64,000 nt of DNA, taken from positions 85,472,324 to 85,536,323 of the forward strand of contig CP136061.1 of NCBI GenBank assembly GCA_032622095.1. Reading direction: 5' to 3'. Made by a program: the position numbers and the translations under genes. Source of the DNA: Siphonodentalium dalli. Taxonomy: Eukaryota; Mollusca; Scaphopoda; Gadilida; Siphonodentaliidae. The notes beneath the pieces were generated by a model, which was not told the origin of the DNA, did no database searches, and was given only the letters and a program-made list of their open reading frames with translations. Of this stretch, positions 33,578-46,600 are shown piece by piece (position 1 is the stretch's first letter; the number at the start of each line of letters is the position of its first letter).

Positions 33578-34602
33578 CTACCTCGACCTTGACCTAGATC
33601 TCTGCTTCTTATTTGACTTAACTTTACCACTCCTATAATTCTCGTCTTCCTCGTTCCGACGTCGATGTTTTCCTGCTGAACTGGATTTGTGGTAGTCATC
33701 TGGCGACCGTTGCCGTGGAGACGACCTGCTAGATTTTTTGTATTTCTGACTGGATCTACTGCTAGGAGACGGCGAGTACGAACGTGATCGTCGACGTTTC
33801 TTTCGACTTGATTTCGTCAGTTCGTAACCGTCGTCTGCATAGCCATCTTGCTGCCTGTAATCATCGTATCTTTCATCATATGCCTCATAGCTCCTTCGGC
33901 GATCCTTCTCATAAGAATCGCTACGACGTCGATGCTTATCTTCATTATAATCTTGATATCTATCATGTGCCTCGTAACTTGGGCTACGATGTCTCGACTC
34001 TGAATAATCCCTCTCATCGTACATCTTTGATTCCCTTCGCTTTGATTTAACCTTTTCGGACGATTTGACCTTTTCGAAGCTTTGTCGTTTCGGAGTTTTC
34101 TTAACCTTTGACTTCTCCTGCTTCTTATTTTTAGATTTAACTTTCCGACCACATTCCTCCTTCGTTCGCTTCTTACTCTTATTACTATAACTTTCCGATG
34201 CCTTCTTGTGATATTTCTTCTTTTTCTTCACATTACGGGAACTAGATGAGTCCGATTCTGAACTAGAGATTGAGCCCGACGACTCATTAGCACTAACACT
34301 ACTCGAGGTTGAGCTGTCAGAACTGTTTGAATCAGACAAACTTGAACTTGAACTAGATTTTGGAGCTTTTTTCTTCAGCTTTCTCTTCTTTCTATCTAGT
34401 TCCTTGAGCTCTTGATGTAGTTTCTCTTTCCTAATTCTGCGTTCCGAAACAACGTCTAAAGGTCCCGCCTCTCGCGAGTCAACATCGGAATCTGCTTTCA
34501 TTTTTTCCAGTGAACGGTTTCTCCTTTCAGTGTGTGGGGCACTCCTCTCAGTGACAATACTCCGAACGATTTCCTTCGTCGGTTCACTGCTTTCTGTTGA
34601 GT
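33578..34602 (-). CDS. PNISR: PNISR terminal exon, Ser-rich and RS-like tail
   Basis: The acceptor is ccttttccag. 341 codons to a TAG at 33,578-33,580. It begins DSTESSEPTKEIVRS, then a poly-Ser/Asp stretch (roughly 34,210-34,360), Lys-rich KKKKKYHKK and SKVKKTPKR segments, a Tyr/Asp/Arg-rich middle (RHRSPSYEAHDRYQDYNE, YDERYDDYRQQDGY), and ends KSNKKQRSRSRSR. RS dipeptides and basic runs indicate nuclear speckle localisation. Confidence 0.92.
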
Positions 34603-37600
34603 CTGGAAAAGGAAAAGTGTTCTTTTCAATACTTTCTATCCAAATGTACTAAATGAATTCTCACATCAGCTATAAAAGTATACATTGGAATGTCTATTAT
34701 TCATCTAGAGGGATGTTTAGGAAAAATAAGCAGATGACAGATTATACAAGTACAGAACTTGAACTTATTAACTGAACATTTCCTGAGGGATAACTACTTG
34801 TAAATGAGTATTTATTACAAAAAGGAAAACCCTCAGCTTCCAAAGTACATATCTGATTTTGCTTCATGCTATTGTTGTCACCACTTTTAAATAAGATATA
34901 CAGGTATGTGTCCTCAAGCAATTTTAGATCTACATTTTGAAATGAATGAAGGGAGGCTATTTTTTTTTTTTCTCTCAAAATCTGAAAAACACCCTCCAGA
35001 ACAGAAACAAATAAAATTCATTTTCCAATATTTCTAGCAGAAATTATAAAAAAAATATGAGACCCGACTTGTTTAGAACTCGAGTTAATTTTTAACTAAA
35101 AATGGCATGCAATTTAACCTTTTCATGATGGGAGGAGCTGCGCTGGTGCAGCATTAAAGATCATGTGCCAGTGTATTCTCCGATATAAATAGCCTCACAT
35201 ATATTAGAGAATCCACTGGCTTGAAAGGTCAAGGTAAATATTGTTAGGCCAATACATTCTCTTATGTATGCAAGGCTCCTCGCATATGGGAGATTCCAAT
35301 ATATATGAGAATGCATTGGCTAAGGGTTTTTGCAAATTTTCAGGACACGTCTCCATTATAACATGTGATGATTGTGATCCTAAATTTCCTCTGGTGCCTT
35401 TCAATTGTTCCAGGAGAAGTTACAATAAATACAACAGACTATGAGGATCAGCTAATCATTTTCTTCAATGTAGTCATCTACTTAATATTTTATGCCACAA
35501 TGTGTGTACATGTACATGATAGTCAATCTTCATACATTACACAGATATATGTTAAGAGTTCATGTATATTGCAATTAATGCTCAATACGTATGGACATGT
35601 TAGTAAAAACATACCAAAATAATTTTGAAATTTTTTGTTTTTATCAATAATTGAAATAAAATGTCCAATGCGGGCCATTTATTAATTTTCAATGCGGTAG
35701 TGTCTGATACTCAAATCCTCTTTTTGTTTGGCCTAAAGACTTATAAATGGGGAATATAAAGAGAATATAGGAACAAGCATTTTCATTGTGAAACTCAATG
35801 TAATCCAACAGTTTCCTTAATTCTTGTATGTTCATATTTTTTTCCGAAATGAGCAAGAGGGTTTGAAAATAATCATAACAAAGAAGGGGAAATCCTAGGT
35901 TTTTTCGGGGACAGAAATTTTGGAGAAAAAAACGGAGCCCATTTTCAGCAGCTGTGTCTGACATTTGCAGACTGCAAAGGGTGAATTTAGTGACGCTATC
36001 CAGCAGAATGGGCTAGCATCACCAAATTCATCCTGTGGGGACCTCATTATGTAAATGTCAGACACTATCCAGACTTGGTTTCATATACCTTAAGCATACT
36101 TACAAATTGAGCTGCAAAAATATTATATTTGTTGGCTGTAAAAAAATCTTTGTTATTGAAATCAGTCAACACAAACAGTCAAAATTTGACTTCCACCAGT
36201 AAATTGAAAATAAATCTTAAAATATTAAAGATGGAGGCTTCACTCTTAACCCTTCCATGACTGGAGTTACCTCCCTTATTAATCCTTACATGACTGGGGT
36301 TACCTCCCTTATTAACCCTTCCATGACTGGAGATTCCTGAAATTTTGCAAAAGCCCTCAAGGGAGCCTCACATATACATGTATAAGAGAGTACATCGGCT
36401 ATAAGCATGTCACTATGATGCCCAAGCCTTGAAATAGGGTGTCTGTCATTTGCAGAATGAGGTCCCCAGGGGGTGAATTTAGTGATGCTACCCCGCATAG
36501 TGGGCTAGCATCACCAAATTCACTCTCTGGGGACCTCATTCTGCTTACACCTCAGCAGAATGAGGTCCCCAGAGGGTGAATTTGGTGATGCTAGCCCGCT
36601 ATGCGGGGTAGCATCACTAAATTCACCCCCTGGGGACCTCATTCTGCAAATGACAGACACCCTATTTCAAGGCTTGATGATGCCTGCTAAGTTGTTGCTA
36701 TGAATTAATGGTGTTGGGATGTGATCCAGATTTTGACTTAGTTCTTCTGAGCTGTCACCATGGTTACTTAAGATTTGTGAAGAATAATGTCAATTATTGT
36801 TTATTAATGAAGACTAATATAAAACAAACAACTAGACTAATATAAAACAAACAAAAAGATTTCTGTATGGGTATACATCTATTTATAATGTGAGTTGGAG
36901 ACTACTGACTTTGCGTGTCTCTTGGTTTGGACCAGATCAGATTAGATCCCCTTAAAACAGGACAGATTTTCAAGTTTGATCTGAGTTGAAGAACACATCT
37001 TAGTGTGTCATTCCAATCGATAAAAGGCTATTTCAATAAGAATTGAGAATTTGTTGATGCTCAGTGAAGCAAGCACACTGGCATTTGAAGCAATGAACAC
37101 TCATACTGAGTACGTGCATCAATAAATATGTTATATATTTACAGAAATACATGTAATTAGGTTGATCAAAATTGTTAATCATATTAAAACAATACGAAAG
37201 ACCAGCAATTTTGTTTCATAGCAGCTATTAGAGTTCTTGTAAATCTTGTTCAGTGTCTTGTCTTGTTTTATTTTTTTATTGTTTGATTTGTAGGATGATG
37301 CAAACATGTTATGTCATGTGCATCAATCCAATAAATAGTTTGATTTGAACTGGCATGCAGAACAGAAGTATTATCTTATCGAAATGGCCATGTATCGATC
37401 GGAATGGCACATCGAGATTAGGGACCTGCGAATATTCGAAATTCGATTCGATGTCGATATCGGGCACCGTTTCGAGATCGACACCGAAATCGGTCCGTTG
37501 ATTCAGATATTTTAAAATCGGTGTTACTCTGGTGTAGTCTCGTTTCTTTGCATCTCAATAACACATGCCAAATGACCCGAACTCACAAAAATTGAAGCAC

Positions 37601-40600
37601 AATGTTGCCAAGTTAGCCAATGTAGGTAATTTTGATTGTATATGCCATTCAGAATAGACATGCATTATGCAAATTATGCCTATGTGCTTTGATCGCGACC
37701 CGTGACAGTGATCAATCGCCACATATATTTGTAATCTGTATCGACACTATGTAAATTTTTCTACACAGTGCGTTATCGCTCGATGCGGAACTCAATTGAT
37801 TACCTTATGTTTAGAACTTCAGATATCCAATTCAGATTATATGAATAAAATTGAATGTCAGCCGGCATTATGAGCAACAAAACATAGATTGGAATGAACA
37901 GAAACCATTAAAAACCTTAGAACAAACGGTCTATTACGTTCTTAAATGGACGTCATTATGTGCGACCAGTTATCTGCGACACTGTCGACAGAATTCCTAT
38001 AAATTTCCAACTTTCAGTTTCTGTTTCCCGGGAAAACGAGCGCGTTGCACCTAGTTTCGATCTGTTGAATCTTGTTGATAACATTTAACACTTATTATTT
38101 GTGTCTGTTTTCTGGGACCCCCTCCGTGAAGACAATTACTGTGAATATGTGATGTAGGTGTTTGATCTATTGTGGGGTGAACAGTTTAACAGATAACTAT
38201 CATTTGTATCGGACTACAACAAATATTTAGCTGAACGGTGTACCCATGTCCACTTGTGTCAAATCTTTATTATCTTTATTAAATAATGTAGACAAGTGAC
38301 TTCCATTCCATGGGGTTTGTGATACGTTGATTGAACTGTCTTAAGTGTCTTACTGTCACTTCTTGTGTCATGTTCACCATGACACAGCTAGATAGAAATT
38401 CAATGCAACATATCCCAAACCCTCCATGAGACTGAGAGTGACTTGCCTATGTCATGATGTTTCTAAAAAAAAAAAAACACAAGTTCCAACTGATGTTTAA
38501 GGAGATTAACATTGTTATATAGAATCTAGTGAATTTTGCAGTTTTTTGTCACGAGACACCGAAATACACGCTGGTAAATAATGTCAACCACTTGCTGATT
38601 CGATTCGAGATTCGATTCGATGTCAATATCAGGAAGGAGATTTGATATCGAGATTCGTTTTGATGCAAAATCCCCGATTCGCAGATCCCTAATCGAGATG
38701 TCCCTCAACTCAGAACAAGCTTGAAAATCAGTCCGGATTTTTGCCCATGTCGGTGTTCGAACCCATGCCAAACTTTTCTAGCCCTGATTCTGCATAATTT
38801 ATGAGTTAACCCTTTACCCAACAGAACGGCCCTGTGCCAATGCATTCTCTTATATATGCGAGTCGACCATAGGTCGCCTCGTATATATAAGAGAATGCAT
38901 TGGCTTAACACATATTAATGAAAGTGTCAATGACACTGTAGCTCAACTTAGGTAGGGGAATAATTTAATGGTCGACAGTAAATGGACGAATAGGAAAAGT
39001 GCTAATTGAAATGTCTAAGTAAGACTAGATGTACATGTCAATATCAACATTTATAACAGGTTTCATAATGATCGGATCATGGATGTGGTGATTATGGTGT
39101 GCCAAACGATTTATTGATGCAAAGAGTAAATTCTAAAATGGCCAACGGCAGCCATGTTTTTTTCCGAATTACCCCAAAATGACTTGTTCCCATCTACAAC
39201 CTTTACAAATCTCATAATGATCTGATCAAAGATATGACCTGTAGCCTGTGCCAATGGATTTAGTCATGCAAAGAGTAAAATCCAAGATGGCTGCTGGCGG
39301 CCATGTTTTTCGGCTGAACGACCCCATAATGACTCGTTTCCCATCTACATGTCATTGTTAACATACATGACAAATTTCTTGAAGTTCCGACTAAAGCTAC
39401 GACCTGTAGCCCACACCAAAGGATTTATTCATGCAAAGAGTAAAATCCAATATGGCTGCTGGCGGACATGTTTTTTAGCCAAACGACCCCAAAATGACTC
39501 GTTCCCATCTACATGTTAATATTAACATCCATGATAAATATCATGATGATCAGACAAACAGTACGACCTGTAGCCCGTGCCAATGGATTGAATTTTGAAA
39601 TCCAAGATGGCTGCCAGCGGCCATGTTTTTTGGCCGTATGACCCCAAAATGACTCGTTCCCATATACATGTCAATATCAATATTCATGACAAATTTCATA
39701 AAGGTCAGACCAAAGGTACGACCTGTAACCCGTGCCAAAGGATTTAGTCATGCAAAGAGTAAAATCCAAGATGGTTGCTGGCGGCCATGTTTTTTGGCCG
39801 AATGACCCCAAAATCACTCGTTCCCATCTACATGTCATTGTTAACATCCATGACAAATTTCATGAAGTTCTGACCAAAGCTACAACCTGTAGCCCGCGCC
39901 AAAGAATTTAGTCATGCAAAGAGTAAAATCCAAGATGGCTGCTGGCGGCCATGTTTTTTGGCTGAACGACCCCAAAATCACTCGTTCCCATCTACATGTC
40001 AATATTAACATCCATGACAAATTTCATAATGATCAGACGAACAGCACGATCTGTAGCCCGCGCCAATGGATTGAATTTTGAAATCCAAAATGGCCACCAG
40101 CGGCCATGTTTTTTGGCAGAATGACCCCAAAATGACTCGTTCCCATATACATGTCAATGTCAACATTCATGACAAAATTCATAAAGATCAGACCATAGGT
40201 ACGACCTGTAGCCCGCGCCAAAGGATTTAGTCATGCAAAGAGTAAAATCCATGATGGCTGCTGGCGGCCATGTTTTTTGGCCGAACAACCCCAAAATCAC
40301 TCGTTCCCATCTACATGTCATTGTTAACATCCATGAAAATTTCATGAAGTTCTGATCAAAACTACGACCTGTAGCCTGCGCCAAAGGATTTAGTCATGCA
40401 AAGAGTAAAATCCAAGATGGCTGCCAGCGGCCATGTTTTTTGGCCGAACGACCCCAAAATGACTCGTTCCCATCTACATGTCAATATTAACATCCATAAC
40501 AAATTTCATAATGATCAGACGAACAGTACGACCTGTAGCCCGCGCCAATGGATTGAATTTTGAAATCCAAAATGGCCACCAGCGGCCATGTTTTTTGGCC

Positions 40601-43600
40601 GAATAACCCCAAAATGACTCGTTCCCATCTACATGTCAATGTCAACATTCATGACAAATTTCATAAAGATCAGACCAAAGGTACGACCTGTAGCCCGCGC
40701 CAAAGGAAATTGTTGACGGACACACGCACACACGAACACACGCACACACGGACGACGGATGCCAAGCCATGGCAATAGCTCAAACTTACAAAAGTAAGTT
40801 GAGCTAAAAATGATAAAATTGTCAAAGAATGTAGAAAAATATTATAAAAATTGTTAAAAAATGTAAGAAAAAATTATAAAATTGTTAAAAGAATGTAAGA
40901 AAAAATGGTAATTTTTTTTTTAGGCCAATGCATTCTCTTATATATGCGAGGCGACCTATGGTCGACTCGCATATATAAGAGAATGCATTGGCACAGGGCA
41001 TAACTGTAACCATCACAATGTGGTCAATGAACCGGTTCCAATGATATCCATATTTGTATGGTGTTATTGAGACAGACCGAAGATATTTTAGGCTGTTGAA
41101 GCTTTATTTGGGCGTTTTGTTGGGTAAAGGGTTAATAAAATCAATCAGGTAAATTAAGTGGCAATGAAACAACTCAATGAAACTTTTGTTTTAACTGGGG
41201 AATGCTGACTCAAATGATAAACATAATTGCATATACTCAGATCTCCTCAGATATGATTAATGATACACACAGAGTTAGAGCAGTAATTTTCTATCCTTCT
41301 ATCCGCGATATAATTTTTTAATGCACGTAAATTATTAAAGATGGATTATCTCTTTAATTAACAAATTTGAAATAGTTGCGTGGGTATAAAATAATAAATA
41401 TGAACTGAAGACCCCTGTCCGGAAAGGCTTCTATCAATTAATATTGATTTTATTTCGAATATTTTATTGGTACCATTTATTTGTCTATTTTTAGAACAGA
41501 CCATTCGGGTGATACCATATAGCGATAGAGAGAATTAGGCTGTTCCTATCGCTATGTACCGAACGTCAAATATCCCAGATTGATTGGTGGTATTGTTTTA
41601 TTAAATAGTTATAAGCGATAATGAGTATAATTAACGTTTATTTGTGACAAAATTACACAATCAAATTTCTGGTCTCTGTTAACAGTAACCACTATTGTTC
41701 GTTAGCTAAACAACCACACCTTTTTAGACCAGAAAATATTTCGAAATAAAATGAATATTAATCGATAAAAGCATTTCCGGACAAGAGTCTTCTATTCAGA
41801 TCTAATATATTATACCCCGGTAACTATATAATACATGTTTACAAAGAGATAATCCACCTTTAAGTTTAGATGGAGAAATCCACCAGTGCAGTGCATAGTG
41901 TGTCTGTCAGGATAACCAACATATACATTTTGAAGAGTGGGATTCAGACTGATTTAGAAGTGTAAATTGTGAAGAAAATTGGTAAAATTGTCAAAGAAAT
42001 TGTCATTCTTTGTTTGAATTTCAACAGGAAGTAACAATAATGGCGGTTCATCAAAGAATTGCCAGGTCGGAACAGGAGGCGGACGTTTAAATGGACTGAA
42101 TCTGAAGATGGACATGGGTGGGTCCCAAAATTCAGAAAACCAAAAAAATCAACCTTGTGTATGCATTTTTTATCCAGTCACCACCTCCAGCTGTAAGTAA
42201 TTTAAAATAATATATATATGATCTACAATGAGTCCCCAGTTTATAGCGAAATTTACAAAATGAGTCCAGTAAATTAGGTCTGGATGTAGCATTTGCGACC
42301 TAATTTACTGGAAGAGTTAATAGAAGAATCCATTTATTATAGAAAAGGTTAAATAGCATAATATATCGGATACAAACTCCAGGATAATTCTTCAAACGAT
42401 CCTTCTGAATCACTGCTCTCAGCATCTCAAACAAATTTATATATTAATTAATTATGTGACACCATTTGGGATATAATGTTAATACGATCACTTGAAACAG
42501 ACATGGCTTGATTGAACCACAAAATTATGAATAAGAGGTATTTCAGAACATAGATACGCAGAAGATTTCCAAAAAAAATTGTCGATATATCGCTGAAAAT
42601 GCGGGTTTTGTTTCTTATATATTTTGATAAATTTGATAATGTTGTGTTGGTTCGAATTGTTTAATCAACGGATCCGTAAAATTGCACTTACAGCTCTCTT
42701 CGCTCTGAACGGTTTGACAAATACAAATTTATAACAAAGAGAAAGCGGTGGGAGAAGTTTAACCCTTTCAGTGCCAAGTCCGATTTTTGTATCAACCCAT
42801 ATTTCCTTGATCATTTTTCAAATTTATTGATTATAATAATGTGATACATTGATGGTAAGAGCTCTAAGAGCTCGTTCCATCGTTCCATCAATGTATCACA
42901 TTATTATAATCAATAAATTAGAAAAATGATCAAGGAAATATGGGTCGATACAAAAATCGACTTGGCACTGAAATGGTTAAAATTGTTTGTTGTCAAGATA
43001 ACCCTATAAACCTTTTCCAGAAGTCAAAGTCTGTTTCCGATTCCAGAATTGCAATGAATACAAATGTTGCAATATTCGATTGGGACCAAATCATTGTGTT
43101 TGAAGTAGTATTTATTTCAATACACCTTTCTGTGACATATAAATCTCATGGAAAGGTAGGTTAGGAATTTATCAACCTATTTCAAAACTGGGAAAAATTG
43201 GAAAGCGAATATTATAAGGTGTATTTTTGAGCACAAACCACAGTAGCTTTAACCCTTTCAGTGCCAAGTCTGATTTTTGTATCAACTCATATTTCCTTGA
43301 TCATTTTTCAAATTTATTGATTATAATAATGTGATCAATTTGAAAAATTATCAAGGAAATATGGGTTGATACAAAAATCGGATTTGGCACTGAATGGGTT
43401 AAGAGATTGCTATGAATGTACACAACTTATGCTTCCAGGAGACATGTGGGCATAACACGTGAGTTACAGGTAAACGTTTAACACATAACAAAATTATGCT
43501 TTCCAGGAGACATGATACTGTGGGCATAATACAGGAGTTACAGGTAAATGTTTAACACATAACATAAATTATGCTTCCCAGGAGACATGATACTGTGGGC

Positions 43601-46600
43601 ATAACACATGAGTTACGGGTAAATGTTTAACACATAACATAAATTATGCTTCCCAGGAGACATGATACTGTGGGCATAACACATGAGTTACGGGTAAATG
43701 TTTAACACATATATTGACAAAACCAACAACACAATATACTAAAAACAGAGTTTTTACTACTTTGCAAATCGGATACAAAATCCATGTTATTTATAGAAAC
43801 AAACCTTCTGAATCGCTGCTTTCTGCGTCGCTGAAGATCCGGTGCTCATTGAGTGACCTGTATTTCTTTAATCTCTCCTGTAGCTCGATGTCCGAGTCGT
43901 CTTCATCATCTGGATGCTCATCCTCGCTGTCGGAGCCGTGACCTCCACCTAAAAAACAACTAGATTCTCCAGTACGAAGGCATACAAAATGAACACGAAT
44001 ACACAATAAAATACACAGCCTAAAAACAACTAGTTTAACGTAAATAGTATTTTATTCCATATAAATCAACATTCATATATCAACAATATATGATGAGTGA
44101 ATAATATTTGTATGGAGGGGATCCAACATTAAGCACAAAGCTCATGGGAGTAAGTCTTTCATTAAAGATCCTATGCCAATTCATTCTCTTATATAAGCGA
44201 GTCTACCATAGGGAGTTTCGCATATATAAGAGAATTCCTGGGTCACAAGGTCAAGGTAGATTTTGTTAGGCCAATGCATTCTCTTATATATGCAAGGCTC
44301 CCTGTGGGAGACTCGCATATATAAGAGAATACATTGGCACAGGAAGCTCCAGTCATGAAAGGGTTACGTTACGATGTTCCCAATTTTTTTAGAGAAACGT
44401 TATTTGGTACATGGAGTATAATAGTATTATAAATGTCTATCTGCAGCTTAGCTACTCAATGTGGGCTAGATCAATAGATATATCATAAAGAGATTTTTTT
44501 CATATGGAGTAATAAAAAGAAATTAATTGAAAGTAGATTTATTATAGCGGGTGCTAATTATAGAGAAGAGTTTGAGGTTGCATATGCAAAGTTTGGAATT
44601 GAGGTACCAATCCGGTGAATTTAGCGATGCTATCCTGCATAGGGGGCTAGCATCACTAAATTCACCCTCCGGGGACCTTATTCTGGATGTGTCTGATTTG
44701 AAGTCAATGGCATATTATTCGCAATTGCCAAAATATATTGTCACGTTTTGGGAAATCGCTTTTTAATTCTTCAAAAAAGTTGAAAAATATTTGTCAATCA
44801 ATATCATTCATTTGAGGAAACTCTTACAATATAATTATATTAGTGGTGTTTTATATGGCTTTGGAGAAGTTAACAGCTCAACAAGATACAGTTAATCTGA
44901 TAGCAGTAGTATCAACGGGTGGAGGGATTACTAGTATTTATTGTGGTGATGTTTACATAGCTAATCCTGTTTTGATGAGCCCTTCTGATAAAGCTAGCCT
45001 TCTAAAATGTTATTGTTCAGTTATTAGTTTATTGTTGTATGACAGAGAGGTGAATATAACTAATAACTAACTACAGTAATGCCCAAAGTAATTGACCACT
45101 TGACCACAGCAGAATGAGAGCTTTCCGATGAATGGCAACAAGCCATATTTCCGACTAAATCCTGAAAAATTACCCATAATTTTGCTGTGGTCAAGTGGTC
45201 AATTAGTTTAGGCATTACTGTACTTTCCTATCGATATCAAAATTTATTCAAACAGCGATTGTAGAAACTGATACTATCAGTGATAGCATCTGGAATTTTA
45301 TAAATGAATATGGCTAAAAGTAAATTTCGGTCCAGCGTGGACCCAGTATGCAGTACGGGAATGAGACGTGTGAATAATATGCTATCGCTTTAGATTTTGT
45401 GTTCTAGTTTCTCCAGTACAAAGACGTACAGAAAATGAAAATAGGAGTACAGTAAACACACAAATACAGCATAAAATACAAAGCCCCAGGAATGAAGTGC
45501 TCATGAGATAACTAATAAACAAGAGGCTTCATAGGGAGTCTCACATATATACAAGCCTTGAAATAGTGTCTGTCATTTGCAGAATGAGGTCCCCAGAGGG
45601 TGAATTTAGTGATGCTACCCTGCATGGTGGGCTAGCATCACCAAATTCACCTCTGGGAACCTCATTCTGCTCAGGTGTAAGCAGAATGAGGTCCCCAGAG
45701 GGTGAATTTGGTGATGCTAGCCCACTATGCGGGGTAGCATCACTAAATTCACCCTCTGGGGACCTCATTCTGCAAATGACAGACACACTATTTCAAGGCT
45801 TGCACATATATAAGAGAATACATTGCCTAACAATATTTACCTTGAACTTGTAAGTCAGTACATTATCTTATATATATGAAACTCCCTATGGGAGAATAAC
45901 TGGAACATTATCGTTAATTATACACCAGCAACCGTACCACACCATTGTGCTCGGATTCTATCAGAATTTTTGGAACTTACGGTATTAAATGATACAAACT
46001 TTATTTAACTTGTGGACTGACTACGGGCACTGTTCACTCGGTGTATATACCTATTGTAGAAGTCCACAAAATGTGGGTAAAATAGACCAAGAACGTATCA
46101 GAAAGTCCAAACCCGCAACATGTCATGGTATTCCCAGTCCAGTTCTTGATGTTCGAATCATCAAGAATCTGTTCATGTATAAATCAAAAACGTGGATTCG
46201 TATAAACCCACTGATGAAGATTTACCATGGGCTTTATTGACCCTACCTGACCCCCGACCTCTAACCCTACAGTTGCTAAGAAGAAACTTACCGAATGCCG
46301 ATAGTGATGCCAATGCCGAGGACTTGGCTAGTTGCTTTGCCGGAGCTTGATTAACAGATGTAAAGAATTAGTAACATGACCAACAATAAACAGCAAACAC
46401 AAAATACTACCGTCTCTAACTGCTGCAAGCTGAAATGAAAACTTCTTTAACATTATCAATACAGATGAACATAAGAATTTATATTCACAGAAATTGCCAT
46501 CATTGAATCAATCAAGGCAGAACTACTTTGAGTTTGATCTAAGATCAATGAATTTGTAGATTTTCCATTCACCAATCGCTATGTCAAGATCTGCCTGGGT

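Noticed and set aside
33784-34050. Plus-strand frame opposite the PNISR terminal exon
   Set aside because: Low-complexity antisense of the SR-rich coding sequence.
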